In this document: positions 61,501 through 64,000 of the stretch, one piece after another
Numbering within the stretch: position 1 is the stretch's first letter
Layout of the letters: every line of letters begins with the position of its first letter
Source of the DNA: Chloroflexota bacterium
Lineage (GTDB): Bacteria; Chloroflexota; Dehalococcoidia; JABGRK01
NCBI GenBank assembly: GCA_018648325.1
Contig: JABGRK010000017.1
Coordinates: forward strand, 62,001 to 126,000
Direction of reading: 5' to 3'
DNA length: 64,000 nt
Position numbers and translations under genes: made by a program
Notes under the pieces: generated by a model
Seen by the model: only the letters and a program-made list of their open reading frames with translations
What the model was told of the DNA's origin: nothing
The model's database searches: none

Positions 61501-64000
61501 TAACAACTGGGAAGATCAGGATGTATATGCTCCCGCAGTTGTACAGGGAACCGGCTTTAATATGTGGTACGTGGGAGAAAACAGTAATGATAACGATCTG
61601 CGCATAGGAAAGGCGATTTCCGGTAATGGCGCTGCATGGTCCAAGGACCCGAATAACCCCGTATTTGAGGGTGGGACACTACTGGGCACTCTGACTGCCA
61701 GCTATCAGTATACTTTGCAGAATGATTGGCAGCAGAACAGCATTATACAAATAGACCCGAGTGATTCTGGTGCTTATGTGGATCATTGGAATTCACCGAA
61801 TGGCCAGAACATGGGTGGATTGGGTTCGGATGGTACGTTCCTGTATGGTCGCCCATCAAATGATAGCCAGATATTCAGAGTACCGCCGTCTAATATGAAC
61901 GGCTGGGACCAGATGTGGATTGGCGGGGCACACCAGCACTTTAGTGGTGGTTCGGCGCTGGTCGTTAGTAGTGCTGATTCCATGTACTATGCAAACGGCG
62001 GCACGATCTACAAGTTGGAGCCGGAACAGCAAAACCCGAATAATTTGAATGAGGTGGAAGATTATAATACAGGCCTAACTAATATCAATGGCCTAGCTAT
62101 GATACAGGATACGATGTATATAGCGGCCTCTTCTAATACCAATGGCCCGGTTCCGACGCAGGAAGTGGGGGGGGTAGGGGCTCCTACCAGTGTGGGTCAG
62201 GTATATATGACCGGTGTACCAGGCACAGTCAAGCTGGATACCACAGGTGATTACACATCGCAGTTAGTGGTAAACAGCGGTGCGGCCAGCAGCACAGAGC
62301 AGGCATTTACTCTGAATGAGCTGGCAGACCCGGTTGACGTAGCAATTACAACACCAGCTGATGGATCAGCTTATTACACACCGACAATTGATATTGAAGG
62401 TACTGTAAACGATCCATCAATTGATACGGTGCAGGTTGGCATCGATTTGCCGATGATCCTCTTCCTGGAAGACGATATGGAAGATGGCGATTCGGAAACC
62501 GGAACAGGTGAATTCAGTAAGCGTGAAGGAGCGCAAAAAGGCTGGATGCCATATCAGTCAAGCACAAACCTGTGGCATTTAAGTGACGAACGTTCCGCAA
62601 GCGGTAATTATTCCTGGAGTTATTCCAACGAGAATAGTTTTGGTTACAATACTCCGGGATTTGCGAACTCCGGTCGCATTGTGTCAACTCCGTTTGATAT
62701 TGGCGAAGAAACGGTATTTAGCTTCGAGACCTCATGGGATACCGATGGATGGGTAGAGGTTGATCGTAAACTGATCGATATCAAAATTAACGGTGAGTGG
62801 CAGCCACTGGCATACATTGTGGATGGTCCGTGGTTCCATGATCCATATAATGGCAACAGGATACCTCTTTATATACCAATGGCCTGGAATTGGGACGACG
62901 GTAATAAATTCCCCACTGGCGGCGCTTCATTTGGTGGCCCACAGTGGACCTGGACCTATGTTGAAATTGACTTTGCTGATTATGGAATCGAAAATGTCGA
63001 TGATGCGCAGATAAGGTTCAGCTTTGATACCATGGATGATTTCCTGAATGATATGGATGGCTGGTATGTAGACGATGTAATGGTATCAGGATCCGGTTTC
63101 TTGGGATTTGACGTGGATGTAGACCCCGATACTCTGACGTGGGAAACCACTTATCAGCTGGCTGAGGGTATCAATACTATTTCGGTTGAGGCTCAGAGCA
63201 GTTATATAACCGGTGACGATGGTGAGGATGAAGAGTCGGTAACGGTTTCCCTTGATACAACCGTGCCTATTGTTGAGCTTGATTCTTATCCTAGCACCAA
63301 TGAGGGATTGGTAACTATAACAGGTAGTGTAAATGAGCTTAACTTTGACAGAATGGTGATTAAGAGAAATGGCGCATTGATATCCACTATTGATACATTG
63401 CCTGAGGGCGCTGTTGCCCCCATGTGGGATTTTGAGGTAGATGTGCCGCTGGTAGATGGCGATAATGAGATTATTGCAACCATCTGGGATGTGCCTAATG
63501 CAACGGCAGACCCGGCTCCTGGATCAGATACTATAAACGTAATCAGAGACGCAGGTGCGCCTACATTTGAGGTACTGGATACCGTGTACTATCTGGGTGA
63601 GGTTTCAGCCAGACGCGGTGACCTGTTTGTCTTCCAGGTTAATGTGACTGACCAGGGTACCATACCTTCCGGTGTTAGAGATGTTGAGATACGTTTCCCT
63701 GGTGGCGGGGAGGATAGCTGGGGAAGTATGATTCCTGCGTATCAATTGCCTGAGGCATTTAGAGATGCATGGGGCACCACTGGACAGTATTTGATGCCGA
63801 TGATTATTCCTGAGGATGCGGCACCTGGTAATTACGAGATGGAAATCAGGGCGACTGACTGGGCGGGTAATACAGGCAATTCAGATGAGAACTGCCTGGG
63901 TGTAGTGGTATCCACGCTGTCGGCGTACAACATATACCTGATGCCCGAATGGAACTTCTTCTCATTGCCGCTGATACCGGATACGGCGAGTATAGATACC
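58550..64000 (+). CDS. Giant secreted multi-propeller surface protein (3' truncated by window edge)
   Basis: At least 1817 codons, open to the window end. ATG 58550 follows CTAGGAGGTTTATC. A signal peptide (basic KITRHKW, then hydrophobic to about residue 45) is followed by a tyrosine/glycine-rich stretch GAGYGYGYGYAYDF. Next comes a mixture of repeats: GH43/arabinanase-like blades (SVIYDGSSYHMWYIGS, GPSVTYDGSTYRMWYTGE) and TolB/PD40-like blades (NPSWSPDGTRLAHI, HPAWSADGTQLAFNRG, QPTWSPDGAWVYYA). Later parts contain Ig-like regions (TTPADGSAYYTPTIDIEG) and end, at the window edge, in WNFFSLPLIPD. It is likely cell-surface exposed and may bind or degrade polysaccharides; enzyme residues were not identified. 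Confidence 0.85.
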   Translation, partial: MVKITRHKWLMRALASMVVTSLVMSTLLLVPFGAGAMTASLARTGAGSLGADQYLLGEWVTLTGSVMLGDAEVQTLDSVVLQIDGPNPVDDIGDIDLPTEEGVHTLQNGRLVVTVTHNNVSAVGAGYGYGYGYAYDFTGGTGGGSIDYVIQWRAPYLLQNPDAELPDADLAWEIPDAAGLSANKLPLGMTSDGTYLYILVDGAQGGMDRVLKTNFNGGLIEAYDAPSSDCQSIAYVDGSLYVYADNYQRIYTVTDDSVSGDEWNQDYYRLDSWTQNDNQLVQGTLVVNSSAGQVTTSNWDNWSGSFRVDVDPAWDDNSVSGPSVVDVGGTYYMYYHSDGGIGTDPKIGLATSTDGVNWTKDSNNPILEGTALEWDAGGTSDPSVIYDGSSYHMWYIGSAGLGSAGSIGYATSADGVSWTKDVANPVHAGTSGQWDGGGIQDVTVVDTSSFTMYYTAIGEFDFDPKIGYAYNASGDGTTWVGLSKTTEEYLALGENPSWSPDGTRLAHIYSDNLWIYDTGTTVETDLTTGWSFSETQVNRSEEHNNPPFNFYSDWGWWDDNNNQYPGASEGWFRKTNNGGQFGNGTVTISFTGTEATLGYFSAPDGGLWDVELDTGAETQIDAYSASRAQKTSSYTGLSNTAHTLVLTQVNTAGGGGGYDIAIDYLDVSTPMTYPGPSVESDPVYHPTDDDVIAFVSDITGDSQIFEVDISAGVGSPVFNRVTTDTYDSYEPTYNGDGTLIAYSAKRDRSMKVIWTIGPATAGDWGAPRNVSEDWWNSAHTAPAWNPTGDYIALVSGGDIGYVEVDEDGLMASSWLNSNGSWIVEDSTNGHPAWSADGTQLAFNRGGSDKEIWMLDWDENDIGNVRNTARQLADAAGSTDYQPTWSPDGAWVYYASDANATGVFDIWRTEDAPENPVMSGNTTWDFDENGVSGPSVTYDGSTYRMWYTGENNNNNKRIGYATSSDGKSWDYPASNPVINNEWNQNNNWEDQDVYAPAVVQGTGFNMWYVGENSNDNDLRIGKAISGNGAAWSKDPNNPVFEGGTLLGTLTASYQYTLQNDWQQNSIIQIDPSDSGAYVDHWNSPNGQNMGGLGSDGTFLYGRPSNDSQIFRVPPSNMNGWDQMWIGGAHQHFSGGSALVVSSADSMYYANGGTIYKLEPEQQNPNNLNEVEDYNTGLTNINGLAMIQDTMYIAASSNTNGPVPTQEVGGVGAPTSVGQVYMTGVPGTVKLDTTGDYTSQLVVNSGAASSTEQAFTLNELADPVDVAITTPADGSAYYTPTIDIEGTVNDPSIDTVQVGIDLPMILFLEDDMEDGDSETGTGEFSKREGAQKGWMPYQSSTNLWHLSDERSASGNYSWSYSNENSFGYNTPGFANSGRIVSTPFDIGEETVFSFETSWDTDGWVEVDRKLIDIKINGEWQPLAYIVDGPWFHDPYNGNRIPLYIPMAWNWDDGNKFPTGGASFGGPQWTWTYVEIDFADYGIENVDDAQIRFSFDTMDDFLNDMDGWYVDDVMVSGSGFLGFDVDVDPDTLTWETTYQLAEGINTISVEAQSSYITGDDGEDEESVTVSLDTTVPIVELDSYPSTNEGLVTITGSVNELNFDRMVIKRNGALISTIDTLPEGAVAPMWDFEVDVPLVDGDNEIIATIWDVPNATADPAPGSDTINVIRDAGAPTFEVLDTVYYLGEVSARRGDLFVFQVNVTDQGTIPSGVRDVEIRFPGGGEDSWGSMIPAYQLPEAFRDAWGTTGQYLMPMIIPEDAAPGNYEMEIRATDWAGNTGNSDENCLGVVVSTLSAYNIYLMPEWNFFSLPLIPDTASIDT

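Noticed and set aside
62166-62179. Run of G residues as a phase-variable slippery site in the giant protein gene
   Set aside because: The run GGGGGGGGTAGGGG is interrupted, and the frame is open across it without a shift, so there is no sign of phase variation in this sequence.

Overview
The window looks like a stretch of chromosome from an anaerobic, uncultured member of the Chloroflexota, most likely Dehalococcoidia-like. The lineage is inferred from gene content, not from a phylogenetic marker. The clues are an acetylene hydratase-type molybdenum/tungsten enzyme, many Fe-S and flavin proteins, an archaeal-type NrpR nitrogen regulator, a PF10107-like Holliday junction nuclease beside ruvCA, a large SRP RNA and a giant secreted beta-propeller protein. 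Genes are dense, carry good Shine-Dalgarno sites, and use ATG, GTG and TTG starts. TGA is a common normal stop codon, so the genome is not globally recoded.

Layout. 1-8 kb: end of a histidine kinase, an isochorismatase-like hydrolase, a molybdopterin enzyme divergent from a MarR regulator, small proteins, yajQ and an acyl-CoA ligase. 8-15 kb: a TIR/deoxyribosyltransferase-like protein, hisC-like and MetE/UROD-like genes, a four-cluster ferredoxin, tRNA-Lys(CTT), and a nitroreductase / Fe-S protein / small protein operon. 15-19 kb: nrpR plus an FMN glutamate synthase-like gene behind a perfect GGAA-N6-TTCC palindrome, then hpf. 19.9-23.7 kb: an exported redox group made of a TlpA-like lipoprotein, ccdA, a DUF3179 lipoprotein with an in-frame TGA at the first Cys of its CxxC motif, and two cyclophilins. 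23.8-28.4 kb: MshA-, MshD- and MshB-like genes and a metallo-beta-lactamase protein. 28.4-38.2 kb: recF, then yceD-rpmF-fabD-fabG-nusB-acpP, then udg-rnj-ftsK. 38.2-44.1 kb: flavin reductase, uvrB, a QueG-like protein and the resolvase cluster yebC-ruvC-ruvA-PF10107. 44.2-48.2 kb: rpmH-rnpA-yidD-(propeller lipoprotein)-yidC-jag and the SRP RNA. 48.3-51 kb: an SDR / enoyl-CoA hydratase / amidohydrolase-like operon. 51-58 kb: ksgA-ispE, an MBL hydrolase, a DnaQ-DinG helicase and a CCA-adding enzyme. 58.5-64 kb: the start of a giant secreted propeller protein that runs off the window.

Strongest observations. First, the DUF3179 gene is a good candidate for a new selenoprotein: TGA sits exactly at the first Cys of the conserved CPLC motif, and a SECIS-like hairpin lies at the right distance downstream. 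Second, an NrpR-type regulator has a textbook NrpR operator in front of its own gene and of a glutamate synthase-like gene, which suggests an archaeal-style nitrogen circuit in a bacterium. Also notable are a mycothiol-like gene set without MshC, an amidohydrolase-fold protein that has lost its metal-binding His pair, a repeated hairpin element with compensatory stem changes, and inverted-repeat operators at several divergent or operon promoters.
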